Source of the DNA: Rotaria sordida
Taxonomy: Eukaryota; Rotifera; Eurotatoria; Philodinida; Philodinidae
DNA: 64,000 nt
Assembly: GCA_905250125.1 (NCBI GenBank)
Contig: CAJNOL010000918.1
Span: 30,089-94,088 of the forward strand
Direction: 5' to 3'
A program made the position numbers and the translations under genes. Positions 48,891-61,596 of the stretch are shown here, one piece after another. How positions within the stretch are numbered: the first letter of the stretch is position 1; every line of letters starts with the position of its first letter. The notes under the pieces were generated by a model, which did not search any database, was not told the origin of the DNA, and saw only the letters and a list, made by a program, of their open reading frames with translations.

Positions 48891-51800
48891 AACTTTATTC
48901 ATTTGTGTGTAAAATACATTCTTAAGCATATATCAGAAGAAAAATCTCTCACATGAAACTAACTCATCTTAAATTGACGAACGTATCAAAAATAAATGAT
49001 ATACTACTTAAAGAAGAAAAATTTTCATTAGTTTTAGATTTTGTTAGAGTTGCCGATGTCTTTGTTTTTTTTTGTATACATTTCTTACAATAGATATTTT
49101 CTAGCTGGATAAGATCGAATATCAATGATACTTATTCAAAAGTCAATAACAGCAACAGCAATAATGATTTTCTGCAATCAATGTCACTGCGTATATTATT
49201 AGTACTGTATTTACCATGTATTTAATCGTTACTATATGGCTTGTCTATGAGTTCAGACTCATCTGGGGTAGCCATCTTCATGTAGGAGCCATATTGGTCT
49301 TTGGCTATTGATGGTTAAATGAAGATCATTGAAGTGATCAGTTATATTTTGACGCAAATATTAGATGCTTTACTTGTCGGTGCATTGCTACTCTGAGTTT
49401 ATGGAACTGGTACTTCATTAAGTACGTCAAGACTTCAATCAAATAATACTATAATGCATTATTTCGTTATTGGATTTCTATTTACAAAAGTACTTTGATT
49501 TGTTATCTTCTTTACTAACTTTTTCCATAGAACTTGTTGTTTTCACATCATTTTTACTGAGTGTTGAAACGAGAGGATGCTCTCTATCGAGTTCTTGGCA
49601 ATGATTAGATTCAAATGTAGCTTCTAACATATGTGTATCAATGGTATGGACGTCATTATAATCCTAATAATATTTCATTTCATTAATATTTTGATATTAA
49701 TCGATTTTATTATGTTTAATTTTGGTAGTTTTGTTACATTAGAATCATCGATTCATTTCTTTGATTATTTTATCTATGTATATTATATTTATCTGTTTAG
49801 AAAAATTTCAAATTTCGTATCAAATGAATGTCAAGATTACATTAGTTAGTCTTTTCTTTTCATTGTATATAAATCATTGTTTATCAGAATCGAATCTGGT
49901 TGACATCTTGAGAAAGTTTTTTTTTACATTTGTCGAACAAGCAGTTTATCAACCATAGAAACTGCGAATCCAAAATTTTGATCAAAACAACATAAAACAT
50001 TGAATTTTTTCATCATTTAATTTCATATAGCTGTTCGTGTTAATTGCTTATGGATTAAAATATAGAAGCGAAAGACATATTTTTTTTTACTAAACATTTG
50101 TGCTGCATATTTACTGTCTTAGACAAAGTAATAATACATTTATCTTAACAAACGTAATAGAAAATCGAAAGAATCACGTATTGTTATTAGGATATAAAAG
50201 AAAAGAAATATTTAAAAAATGTATAAGGCTTTATATAGTGTGAAAGGTTACTGTTATTCAGTATTATTGTGTTTTCAGTTTATATAACAAAAATAGTACT
50301 ATCGATTTGCAAAATATACTCTCAAAAACGGCTTGTTCAAACATAATGTTGTTACGTTTGAGAGCTAGAAACTTCATTCAAATACCATTCAACGTAGCTT
50401 ATCACACTCTATTTATACTATAATAATGACCTTTCTTAACTGAAGTCTCGGACCTCTCGAAAGAGTTTATCATCGCGTAACGCTATCACATAAAAAAAAC
50501 CTTTTTATTCCAGTGCCACTAATGAAACTCTAATTTCTTGCCAAAGTATTAAATCTTGTTTTCGATGTTGAAATCCAAATTTTTTTAAAGAACAAGTGTC
50601 AAATTCGTAATTAGCATGAAAAATTGCATCTAATAATGCATTCACATCGGTTCAACTCGAAAAACAAAATTTTCAAAAACTTGGTTAGCAAAGCGTCGTG
50701 TTACGCAGACAAGCCGAAAAACAACAATATTTACTATCCAATAGAAATAACGATAAGTATGTTGAATATTTGTTGGTTGTAATTGTATTACCTAGCTTAC
50801 TCTCAACAAAATATCAATATATTCCTAAAATAGAGAACTTTATTAATAAGCATAATGGTAATTCCATCTGAAATAAGTTTCAATGATTTGAAATGCTTAT
50901 CCAATTAATATATTCTCATAATCTATAGTTAAAATAAACATATGATAACTTGGATATTCATTTGAACTATCAATTAATATTATGAACAATTTTATTTTGT
51001 AATTATTTCTATAGGATAACATATAAATATTAGTCTATATAACATTCTTCAAATAAAAATTTACGTAGTTTAAATAGATTGACAAATAGACAAAAGATCT
51101 ATATGTATATTTCAATTTCTTTTCTATTTGCATAGTATAATATCTCTTAAGAACAAATACTAGCAATAAAATAAAAACGTTTAATATCAGCCAAACTTTT
51201 TAAAATCAAGATACAATTCTCATCATTCAGATGAAAATTAAAAGATGAAAGGATGTGGAGTGAAGCTGAAGTGGATATAATCACCTACATATTGTCAAGA
51301 ACTTTTTTTTTCTATTCTTTATAATTACTTCTATATTATCATGAATTGAGTGTGAATGAATAGAACACACAGGTATACTCTACCCTTGACTATTTTATCC
51401 AAGAGAAATACAACTTTAAATTTTGAAAAACAACTTTTAATGCGCTAAAAAATTCAAAAAAAAGACCAGATGGCTGCGCACTAGTACAGTCAATTTTTTG
51501 ATTAGAACAATCTAAATGCCGGTTGTGGTTTTATATGAATTGACTCGTGAAACATTGTCAATTGCTTTTATTCTCTCCTGCAAATTTTCTGTTGTGATTT
51601 TTTTTGCACACGTTTATTGAAAGGACAAAAAGAGAAAGAACAAGGACAAAAAGAAAAAGAACGAGAATAAAAAGAAAATTGTTGACTGTTTATTCTTATA
51701 CCGCAACATATGAAAATGAAGGAGAAAAAAAAATATATTGGTTATATTCTGGTTTTTGATTAAATGTTTCTTTCCATTGATATAAACGTACAGGTCAAGG

Positions 51801-52540
51801 CTTGTTGATGTTTAGAATATTTTCAAATGTTCTCTTGAAAACCCTTCAAACTAAAAATACAAGTATTCTTATATAACAAACCATATTCGATTTATAGAAA
51901 ATAAAGTAAGAAAAGATTTGAATTCTTTTTTATTGATTAATTTTTGAAAGAAATCAAATAGATTAGATTTTCAATCTTAATCTCAATATTGACTGATGAC
52001 ACTTCAGACCGGTGATACATATTATAACAGAAAAAAAAACCCGAACGAACAATAAGATTTTTTGTTGTCGTTTATTTATTTACTCTTATTATCAAAAAGT
52101 TTAATTTATTGTTGAAATTTTTCTCAAACCAATAAAATAAGTGAAAACAATTTTAAGCAAATTAATCATTTTTTATGAATATAAAGAAATATTTTCGGTT
52201 AGAATTTCTCCATTAGAAAATTTAATGGTTATAAAAGAAATTTCAGCAAAAAATATTTCAAAATAAATAACAACTTTTTTTTTCTGTTTTATGATTCTGA
52301 AATTGTTTGCTCTGATAAGATCAATTAATTGAAATAGAATGAAAATATCTCGTTGTTTTCAACAAAATCTATCATATTAGAAAAATATTTCATTCGGTTG
52401 TTATTATTCAATTGAAAAGTTTTCATTTATTTATTTTATTTCTCAATAATTAGATGATGAAATTTTTTCATTATTACAATAATAATAAAATTTTCTTCAA
52501 TCTGAAATATTCTATGAAGAGACACATTTCCTTTTTTTTT
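48891..52540. other. Gene-poor AT-rich stretch
   Basis: No gene is recognised. Broken hydrophobic coding-like sequence near 49170-49420 lacks a continuous frame. Frames at 49631-49958 are composed of Ile/Phe/Tyr codons expected by chance in AT-rich DNA. A GAAC/AAAAAG-repetitive patch lies at 51625-51670. Confidence 0.5.
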
Positions 52541-52875
52541 CAAAATAAACGACAGGAACGCATAAGAATCATTATTGAGTCTTACTCAGTTTCCTTCCAT
52601 TTATAGCTTATCTAATGAAAAATTTCACGAAGAATCATTTCATAAAAAAATTAATCTATTTTGGAAATATCCAGATCCATGTTTTTGCCCAAAATATTGA
52701 CATAAACTTACTCATCACAAATCGATGATTCATAGATAGGAGAATGAGACATGTAAACTTTCCCATAGAAATACATTTCATATAAAAACCTATGTTAATC
52801 AGCTAATCATCCTACAGTCTATCCTGAGTGCAAATCTCAGTTCGAACGATTGAAGTATTGCTGAGTACTAATATA

Positions 52876-53462
52876 AAGGGTGTGTAATAATTTCTGATGT
52901 TCTTCGAGTAACATATTTTTTTCTTATGTTTTTTCAGTAGAATAGACTGATATTTGCAGCATATGTGCTAGAATTTCAGCTTTCTACCTCTTATAGTCAG
53001 AAGGATACAAGTAATGTAAAATTAATGGGAATTTTTTTATTTATTTGTTCGGATTTTTCTGCAGTTTTATTAAGGATGTTAAATAAAAAAAAATAATGGT
53101 TTTAATAAGATTTACAAATCGAAATTCTTTAAACATGAGATGCAAAAAAGAAAAGGAGTGTCAACGTATATGTATCTGTCCTTCATCTTGATCTATCAAA
53201 AAGATCGTGCAATTTTTCTCTATTAATAAACACGTGAATAGGTGACAGAACGCAGAAGTGACACATAGAAAAATAAAAATTACTCATTATGAGAGATTGA
53301 TCGAATAACTATAATATTTTCACCTGTGCTCTATTTTGTAAAAATAAATCAAAAATTTCCCATTAATTTTAGGTTATTTGTATCTAACTAGCCTATTCTA
53401 CTGAAAAAACATGCAAGAAAAGAATATTACTTGAAGAGGATCAGAACTTATTACACACCCTT
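52876..53462. mobile_element. Nested 587-bp MITE with TATA target duplication
   Basis: The termini are AAGGGTGTGTAATAA and its reverse complement, with similarity continuing for at least 40 bases and patches further in (shared TTTTTTCAGTAGAATAG). The element is flanked by TATA on each side (52872-52875 and 53463-53466). The homologous right arm of the piggyBac palindrome (near 55500-55530) lacks it and shows the uninterrupted site. It has no coding capacity. Confidence 0.75.
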
Positions 53463-54249
53463 TATATATTTATATTGTTCTGAACGAGTATAAGTATAAT
53501 TATGCTTATATTATCATCTCTATTCAGTAGTTTCTAAATATCTAGAGAAAAGAAAAAAGTCACATGAAGTTTTGATCGATTCCGGTAGCTGGAAGGAAGG
53601 ACTACCAAACCATATCATTATTAATTTTTTTTTTGTCGAGATAAACTTTGTTAGATAGGTGAACTTGAACTTCGTTTGGACATCATTTTTACATTTTTGA
53701 TTCGTATTTAACAGATTTTATTAACAAAACGTATAATTATGAATCAAAACCAATAATATATTTGAAATGACTATAAGAACTGACGAGAGAATCTTTTCAG
53801 ATAGCCCTTCAATTTTAATAATTCTTTTCCTATAGATACTGTTCAATACTCTAGTACAAGTCTTTTAACACATTTGAAGTGATTCGATTTTCTTAGAAAA
53901 TAGCTTTAACAGATTCATTTTCATGTGCATTCATTTTTCGATAAATGCACTCGTTAGTCTTTTCAGTGTGTGGTAACAGTTGTTTTTCTTTTTCTTGTTT
54001 ACATTCCTACATAGGTAGTTCTCTTTCACATCGAACTGAATAATTATTCAAGTTTGTTTTTTTTCTTTGCTATATATATTGCGTAGTAGAAACGAGATGA
54101 CAAAACAAAATTTCGATTTATTAAAGACCAGATGATAATTGATTAACATTCTTGGCTCACTTGTTACTATCAATGAAATACTGGTACCATGGCGAGGTAG
54201 ACTACTCTTCAAACAATAAATTCCTGGCTAATCACACAAATATTGTCTT

Positions 54250-54930
54250 AAGATATATAAGGTAGCTAGTACGAATGGATACATTTGGAATTTATAGCTT
54301 ATACTAGGAAGCAGAATCCAATGGCTGATCGTGATCGTCCTCAAATAGCCATAATGAATTTATTAGAAGATCTTTTGGAGTGCTATAGAACTGTAGTAGC
54401 TGATAACTTCTTTATCCATATTTCCCTTGCAGAATGTTTGTTGAAGAATAATACGTATCTTTTGGGGACATTGAGAAGTAATCGTACTGGATGATCAAGA
54501 AACAGAGTTGGGCAGAAAAAGCTCAAGTGAGGTGAAGTTTATGAACTCCAGAGCAAAAACAATACAATGTTGATCAAATGGAAAGATAAAAGAGACGTTT
54601 TAATAATATTCACAAAATCATCACATTCAACAACTGTGATGAACACCAAGAAAACCAATAAATTAATTGAATGCATCGTATGAAGTCACAAGTTGTACTC
54701 GATTACAATCAAGGAAAATAAGCTATTGATTTATCAGATCAGCGTATATCTTAGACAATCTTTAATATGATATCAAAAGGTATGACCATTTTGCAGTTTC
54801 GTGAAACTCTTTTACAATCTCGACTCCTTGGTATGTTATTCGAGAAACTGAAATCTGGTCTGAGACAACATTCACCAAGCCATTTGAAGTGCAAACTCGT
54901 TGATCAAATGCTGGAAGAAAAGGAATGACC
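54250..54930 (+). pseudogene. PiggyBac transposase remnant
   Basis: Frame 54285-54494 encodes VVADNFFIHISLAECLLKN and YLLGTLRSNRTG, matching the catalytic D-N-[FY]-[FY] block of piggyBac (DDE_Tnp_1_7) transposases. Further pieces continue to about 54760, including YNQGK and IDLSDQ, which correspond to the next conserved Asp motif. Several stops and frameshifts separate them. It is inactive. A minus-strand frame at 54872-55204 lies in the right arm and is not assigned. Confidence 0.75.
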
Positions 54931-56125
54931 TGCGCACATAGTCTAAAGACGTTGTGCTGGCTGCTATGAAAAAGACTGTGTTTTTCTCGATTGCTTTGAA
55001 GAGAAACATCACGCTATACAATAAATAATTCAAACAACAGCGAAGGCAGGGTAGATGATACATTACGTGTAATCTCTTGTCTAAGAGAAAAAGGAAAAGA
55101 AAGTGTTTTTCTATTAAGTTTCTTTTTAAAGTATAGTGGGATCCACCAATGGGCTCCATCGCCTTGAATATGTTGAGATTTTTTACTAGAGCATTGAACA
55201 CCATCTATAGGTAAAAAAATCATTGAAATCAGAGAGGCGCACCTGAAAAGGTTCTCTCGTCAGTTTTTTTATGATCATTTCAAATATGCTATTGATTTTT
55301 ATTCACAATTGTACGTTTTCTTTTTATCTAACAAAGTTCATCTCGATAAAAACATTAAAAATGATATAGTTTGGTAATCCTTCCTTTGAGCTGTTACAGA
55401 ATCGATAAAAACCTCATGTTGTTTTTTCCTTTCTCGATATATTTAGAAACTACTGAATAGAGTTGATAATATAAGCATATTATACTTATGCTCGTTCCGA
55501 ACAATATGTACATATATCAGTACTCAGCAACATTTCAAGTGTTCGAGCTGAAACTTGCATCCAAGATACACTCTAGAATGATTAGCTGATTAACATAGGT
55601 TCTTATTCGAAGTGTCTTTCTATAAAAAGTTTCCATGTCTCATTCTTCTATTTTTGAATCATCGATTTATGATGAAAAATTGTATGCAAATATTTTAAGT
55701 GAAAATGGATCTAAATACTTCAGAAATAGATTTATTTTGTTATGAAATGATTTCTCGTAAAATTCTACATCAAGCAAGTTATAAACGGAAGGAAACTGAG
55801 GAAGATCCAAAAATGATTCTTAGGTGTCCCTGTCCTTTAAATATCAATTTATTTTTATTGAAAGAAAATTAATTATTTTAATTATAAATTCTCATTTATA
55901 TTGTTAATCATTTTAATAAAGATTCTTAAAAAATAAAAATTATAAAATAAATTCATTTAAAATATTTAATTTTATCCGAATTTGATATTAAACAAGAAAC
56001 TTTACAGGTGAAGTTTATTGATTAAATGAAACCATGATAAGGAAAAAAACTTATTGAAAAAAAATTTTTTTTTGAAACAGAAATAATAAATATTTAATTT
56101 AAGAATTTCTTTTTTTTTATTAAAG

Positions 56126-59100
56126 ATGATATCATTAACAAATGACGAAAGACACAATGAATTTAATAACAGCGCACGTTCGAATCTTCATCATCCTCAT
56201 CGACGTTATATTCTTGAAAAGCCTGATTATTCAAGAAGAACAAACGCATCAATTAATGATGAGCAACAAGCAAAATTAAATAATAATTTTCTTCAAAGAC
56301 AAATCAAACCATCAAGTTATTCAAAAAATGAACATAAATTTCTTTCTCATCCAAATATACATTATTCAAAATACAATAATAATAAAGAACAAGATTTGAA
56401 ATTTAATTTAAATAAAAATTTATATTCGAATCATAACTATGAAATAAAATTATCACGAAATCAAAATGAAAATATTAATGATCCATATGTAAGAACAATA
56501 CTTCAAACAGATTACGATTTATCTACTTTAGATCGAGAAGAACCAGAAATTCAAATATTAAATGTTAATCATTATCAAACAAATAATTTAAATTTAATTC
56601 CACAATATTATTCTCATGACGAAAATAATAATCAAGATGATTTCGAAACACAAATTCTCGATCCATATCAATCACCTTTTATTATTAAAGATAAAAATAA
56701 AAAAATAAGTCCAACTTCATCTCAATGTAAGATAAGAATTATCTTCTGATCTATGTTCTGTTTTTTATTTTTTTATTTTTGAAAGTAAATCGTTCATCTC
56801 GAAAATGGATTCTTCAACCACCCACTTATACACCAATAAACTCGAATAATTTTTCATTAAACAAAAATATTCATCCACATGACAAAGATAAATTCAAATC
56901 ACGAAAAACAGATATTGATGAAGAAGAAAGTCTTTTTCAACAGGAAAACAATTCAATTTATCCAAAACATCATACACGTAACAATAAACAGTAAGAATTT
57001 TATCATTTATTTTTTGTTTACAAAATTTTAGCAAACAATGACAAAAAAATTTCCTTTTGTTGATAAAAATCTACAATGAAAAATCCACCTCAAACGAAAA
57101 CAACGATTTACCTTAGGCTTAAATTAACATAATAAAATGTAGTATTTATCAAAGAACGTCACAGGATCTGCCCTGGAGGGATATCATAATACCCATAACT
57201 CGGGTATCAAAATTCACAATACAGTTATTAAGATATTCACTTAATGTATTTGAGATACCCATATGCTGCTAAATTCAGAATTTTCATTGAATATAATGTA
57301 ACGAGATAAATACTCGACTCGATGCTCATGTGCAATGAAGCTGACAGTTTTAAGTGAACTTGGCGTAACGATATGAGTACACAATCTCAGATCCATATAT
57401 CTCTAAAGTTTAGGACATTGAGACAAGGCTATGGGCATGGGTTTTATCTTGATATCTAAAATCAACTCAATTGTTCGAAAACAATAATTCTTTCAAAAAA
57501 AGAATGTTCCTACTCATGTGATAAAAACCGGCGATTAACCACAATTTTATCGATCCGATTACCGACTCCCGCCGCTACAATTTACCGCGGTTTACCGCTA
57601 AAATAAATCGGTTAACCGGTTCGCCAATGATCATTGATATTTAGTTGTTCCAAATCATCGATTTTGCTATTTTAAATGTTTTTTTCTTGTACCTTCCCAT
57701 GTCATAAAAATGCTCGGAAAAACCACCGATTTACCGCGGTTTCACTGATCCGGTTACCGGCTCCCGTTACTGCAATTTACCACTAAAAACTGTCCGGTAT
57801 TTACGATATGAGTACTTTTGATCGTGCATTAGGCTTACGAGTGACAAATGTATAGACGAAATAAGTGTTTATTCGCGAAAAAATGTCATGTCCATATGAT
57901 GAGTTACATCACACACTGTCTGCTAGATACCAGAAAATAATAAGAAGAAGAATTTTTAACAAAATTTTATTAATTAAATAATTGGCGAATTTTGATTCTT
58001 TTTTTTTTTAAATATTAGATTATTTCATTTCGAGAGAAAATGAAAGCTAAATAGGTTGATTAAAAATGAATTCAATGATAGATTTATTTGAATTCTATTT
58101 GTCAACTATTTTATTTCATTTCTTGAAAAATTAATTTAGATAATTAATTTAAATCAATATGAAACAATCGAAATCATAAGAAATTTCGCTTTTAATTGTT
58201 TTATTTTAGTAAAAAACAAAATACTAATAATGAAAAAAATGAAAAAAAGAATATATGGAATTTATATTCTTCTACAGAGAAACGAAATATATTTATATAT
58301 ATAATTGGAATAATGTTATATAAATTTGGATTAGAAGCATTTAATGGATCAATTGTTAGTTTAGCAACAAATCGTTATGATCGAGATGCATCTAATAATG
58401 AAAGTGTAGCTCGAACATTTGAAAAAGTTGGTTTATTAGTTGGTTTTAATCAAGCATGTCAGTGTATTGGATCAATATTAATTGGTCCATTAATAAAACG
58501 TTGGCCAACACGAACTGTTTTATCAATATCAATATTTATTTTTGCATTATTTACAGCATTACTTATGATTATTGATGCAGCAACTGGAGGAAAAATAAAA
58601 CCATCAAATTTTCAAGCAATGCATGAAAATGATTATAGTTATTATGGAAATTATCCAACAACTGTAATTATTCCAATTTATTGTGTAACTGGTATTGCTT
58701 ATGGAATGGTTGAATTAATTCGAAGAGTAATTCCTGGTGATATTGTTGGAAGTGATGATGAAAAATTACAAAGAATGGATGCTATAGTACATGTTTTTTA
58801 TGAAATAGCTGGAGTTTCTGGAGCATTAATAACTGGTGTCGTTTTAATTCCACGTCTTGGAAATAATTATTCATTTATAATAACACCAATTCTTTTTAGT
58901 TTATCAGCTGTAGTTTGGATTTTTATTAATACACTTGGAACAAAAACCAATGTTGAAGATGAAGAATTTCCAGTAGGAAATCAAAGTCATAAAACAAATT
59001 ATTTTAAAGCTCTTATTAATGGTTTTGTTCTATTTGGTCAATCAGTTTATCTTGGAGGAAAAATAATATTTACAAATCGAAAATATTTTTGGTTATTTCC

Positions 59101-59716
59101 ATGTTATTCATTAACACTTTATATTCATCGTTATATTGAAAATGCTATTGCTCCTCAAATAGCTAAAAGATATCTTCAAAATTCTGAATGGTCACAAATT
59201 ATTGTTGGAGGATCTAATTTTGGAGAATTAATTGGAGCTTTATTTGTTTTTTTTTTAACGAAAAAAATTCGAAGTCCACTTGTTTGGTTAAGATTAGATT
59301 CAATTTTATTATTTATTGTTTGGTATTTACCATTTTATAATCCATCATCAATTACTGTTAAACATGCTTGGATTATAGCATTATCATTTATTCCATTTGG
59401 TTTTGGTTCAGCAGGTGATGATGTTTCATTAAATGCACATATACAAGCATCTTTAAGTAAACCACAATTAAAAAATAAAAATGTTTCATCATTAGGATCT
59501 GTTATGGCCTTTCTTTATTCATGTTATATTATTCTTTATGCTATTTTAAATCCCTTACTTGGAAGATATATTGATTCAGTTTATAATTCAAAACAAACAA
59601 TAAGACCAGCTTTTATTTTTACTGTCGGTGTACAAACAACAATTATTTCAATTATAGTTTTTCTATCGACATTTATTCCAAAAGGTTCTTTTAAATTAAA
59701 TCCAGTTTTAGAATAA
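56126..59716 (+). CDS. Major facilitator superfamily transporter with Asn-rich N-terminal extension
   Basis: A membrane transporter of unknown substrate. Exons 56126-56726, 56786-56990 and 58210-59716 join in phases 1 and 2 to give 770 aa. The first two exons (about 268 aa) encode a hydrophilic, Asn/Gln/His-rich, probably disordered segment. The last, uninterrupted 1.5 kb exon holds a complete MFS body: KRNIFIYIIGIMLYKFGLEA, GLLVGFNQACQCIGSILIGP, an RWPTRTVL loop, and later helices to PLLGRYIDS. It has no internal intron, unlike its neighbours, and from memory it resembles fungal MFS proteins more than animal ones. The MFS exon has no ATG of its own near 58210, because its frame enters through an acceptor (TTATTTTAG). 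This supports the three-exon model. Confidence 0.8.
57520..57810. repeat. ACCGCGGTTTACCG-type repeat inside MFS intron 2
   Basis: Two tandem-like copies contain GATCCGATTACCGACTCCCG / GATCCGGTTACCGGCTCCCG and ACCGCGGTTTACCGC. They are separated by AT-rich sequence containing CATGTCATAAAAATGC. The same family recurs inverted at 60950-61110. Confidence 0.6.
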
Positions 59717-60560
59717 ATATTTTAAATCAATAATCTTTTTTTTTGTATAAAATAATTCTTAAAATTCTTTTTTTATATTTTATTTGGAGTTAATCAAAAG
59801 TATTTTATATTAAATGTTCAAAAAAGTTCCACATTATTTCGAACAATTTGTTAAAAGTTTTCTTTAAACTCTTCGTCTGGAATATTTTTAAGTATCTTGA
59901 AAACGGAAAAAACAAATTATTTTTCATTTATTTCGTCATTTAAATTACATTTGACAGAATCATTTAGCTAAAAATAACAAATTTTCAAGGTATGATGAAA
60001 ACGGTAGATGCGGTATTATATTGGTATCTTTTTGTGTTAAAGAATGGATAGAACCTGGATGAGTATTAAGTTGCACATTGTTATGAAGTAATTCTATATC
60101 TTTGTTTCCATATTTCATCGACAACAGATTTGAAGAACTTTCAATTTAATAGTTATGAACTGCAGTCAGTCTTTCCTTTATCTATACTATGTATAAGAAC
60201 AGGATCATTTGATTTAAAGAATATAAAAAAAACAAAGTTTTCGGTTCATATTGATTTCGGTGCACAATAGTCATTGGTAATTCATCTCCCGTGATCTAGC
60301 TTACGTTAGTTGACTTGTACTCAGTCTGTCTATGATAAATTCATATCTCATCATGTGATAATAATATTACATAATCGTCATGATCCATCAGGAAATTTCA
60401 CCAAATTTTCACGACAAATTCTAACTTATTCTTAATTTTGTTCATCAATGCTGTTTTTAAGTTTATCGCGAATTGTCTTTGCATCTGTTTCCACAATAGT
60501 CCGAATTTTAATAATGTATCAATCAAATTCATTATTCATTCTTCAAAGTTTTTCTTTTGG
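59717..60560. other. Intergenic, nothing recognised
   Basis: AT-rich sequence after the MFS gene without coding or repeat signal. Confidence 0.5.
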
Positions 60561-60564
60561 TGTC

Positions 60565-60682
60565 AGTGGATTTGAGTGTGGGTGGTTTGTGAATGTGGGC
60601 CGTGGACGTAAGTGTGCGTGTCGGCATCTGTATAAATGTCAATCATTTTCAAACCCACCGACAGTCACACCCACACGCTAGT
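60565..60682. repeat. Inverted pair of telomere-like tracts
   Basis: GAGTGTGGGTGGTTTGTGAA and neighbouring TGTGGG units on the + strand (60574-60632) face ACCCACCGACAGTCACACCC (60655-60674). This is the same G-strand then C-strand arrangement as at 48.8 kb. The overlapping open frames are by-products. Confidence 0.5.
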
Positions 60683-60949
60683 TTTGAACATATCAATCAG
60701 GCCGTTATCCAGATGCCATTTTTCTAAACCTTCCTTGCTATCACATACGGATTTCTCATATACCATTGATTCTATTTTTACAGTTCAAAACATAATTACA
60801 CGGTTTCTGATTACTAGTTCGCTTTTCATTCGTGACATAAAAAAGTTGAATCAAAAGTCTTCCAGTTAGATTTAAATAAAATAAAAGGACATTTCCACAA
60901 CAATAACTATCAAAATAGTACTACCTATGTAATGAAAACAGGGAAAAAA

Positions 60950-61115
60950 TTGGAGGTTTTACCACTCCAGTTACCGACTCTTTTACAAAGAGAAATCAAT
61001 TGTTGTCTCCGGTTAACTGCGGTATACCACTGGTTTTTCTCACTTTACCGATTAACGGATGATTTTTGTCGGTAAACCGCGGTTTACGACTAAACGTGAT
61101 TCGATTTTTATGACA
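60950..61115. repeat. Copy of the ACCGCGGTTTACCG repeat family
   Basis: Contains GTTACCGACTC, CCGGTTAACTGCGGT, ACCGATTAACGG and GTAAACCGCGGTTTACG, followed by TTTTTATGACATTGG. The last is the inverse of the ATGTCATAAAAAT string in the copy at 57.7 kb. Confidence 0.6.
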
Positions 61116-61596
61116 TTGGTAAGAATGTGTAGGATTGATCGTTTCAAATAAAGATGAGCTTAGAGAAAAGGATCTTTCGTAATATTTTTTTATTTCTACA
61201 ATGAAAATACTGATGTTTTGGCAGTACTATCAAAAGTCATACCTAATACAGGGTCAGAATAGTTACTTTGTTTGATGACATCCAGAATCTTTCAATATAT
61301 TTTTCCAATAAAATAGCACAAAAAGATAAAACAGAGCTTATTTCAAGAATTTTTCTTAAATTTCCATGGTTCTCCAAAATTCTATTTCTTTTTATAAACG
61401 GATCAACTCGAGCCAAAAAGGTTTTTCAAGTGATTTAGATTATCCAGTGTCTCGGAAAGCACTAAAAAAATAGGAATCCTTTCGGATGGATATTCACCAG
61501 AATCAATTAACATTTATATCGTACAGAGTTCGTTTTTATTATATTGATGAGTTTATGTTTGATGCACTACCAAAGAGAAACAGTTTGTTAACATCG

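Larger units (their letters stand above)
52545..55840. mobile_element. Palindromic piggyBac-derived element
   Basis: Long inverted arms flank a transposase relic. The left arm, about 52550-53900 (interrupted at 52876-53462), is the diverged reverse complement of the right arm, about 55140-55835. Paired landmarks: CTATGTTAATCAGCTAATCAT (arms near 52792 and 55585), AATCGATGATTCA, TCAGTTTCCTTCC and CTGACGAGAGAA. Outer ends are near GACAGGAACGCATAAGAATC on the left and its inverse on the right. A TTAA lies just outside the right end, but no clean TTAA duplication is visible on the left. Confidence 0.7.

Noticed and set aside
49631-49958. Two overlapping frames suggesting a small membrane protein
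   Set aside because: Ile/Phe/Tyr content matches random translation of very AT-rich DNA; there are no start or splice signals and no homologue recognised.
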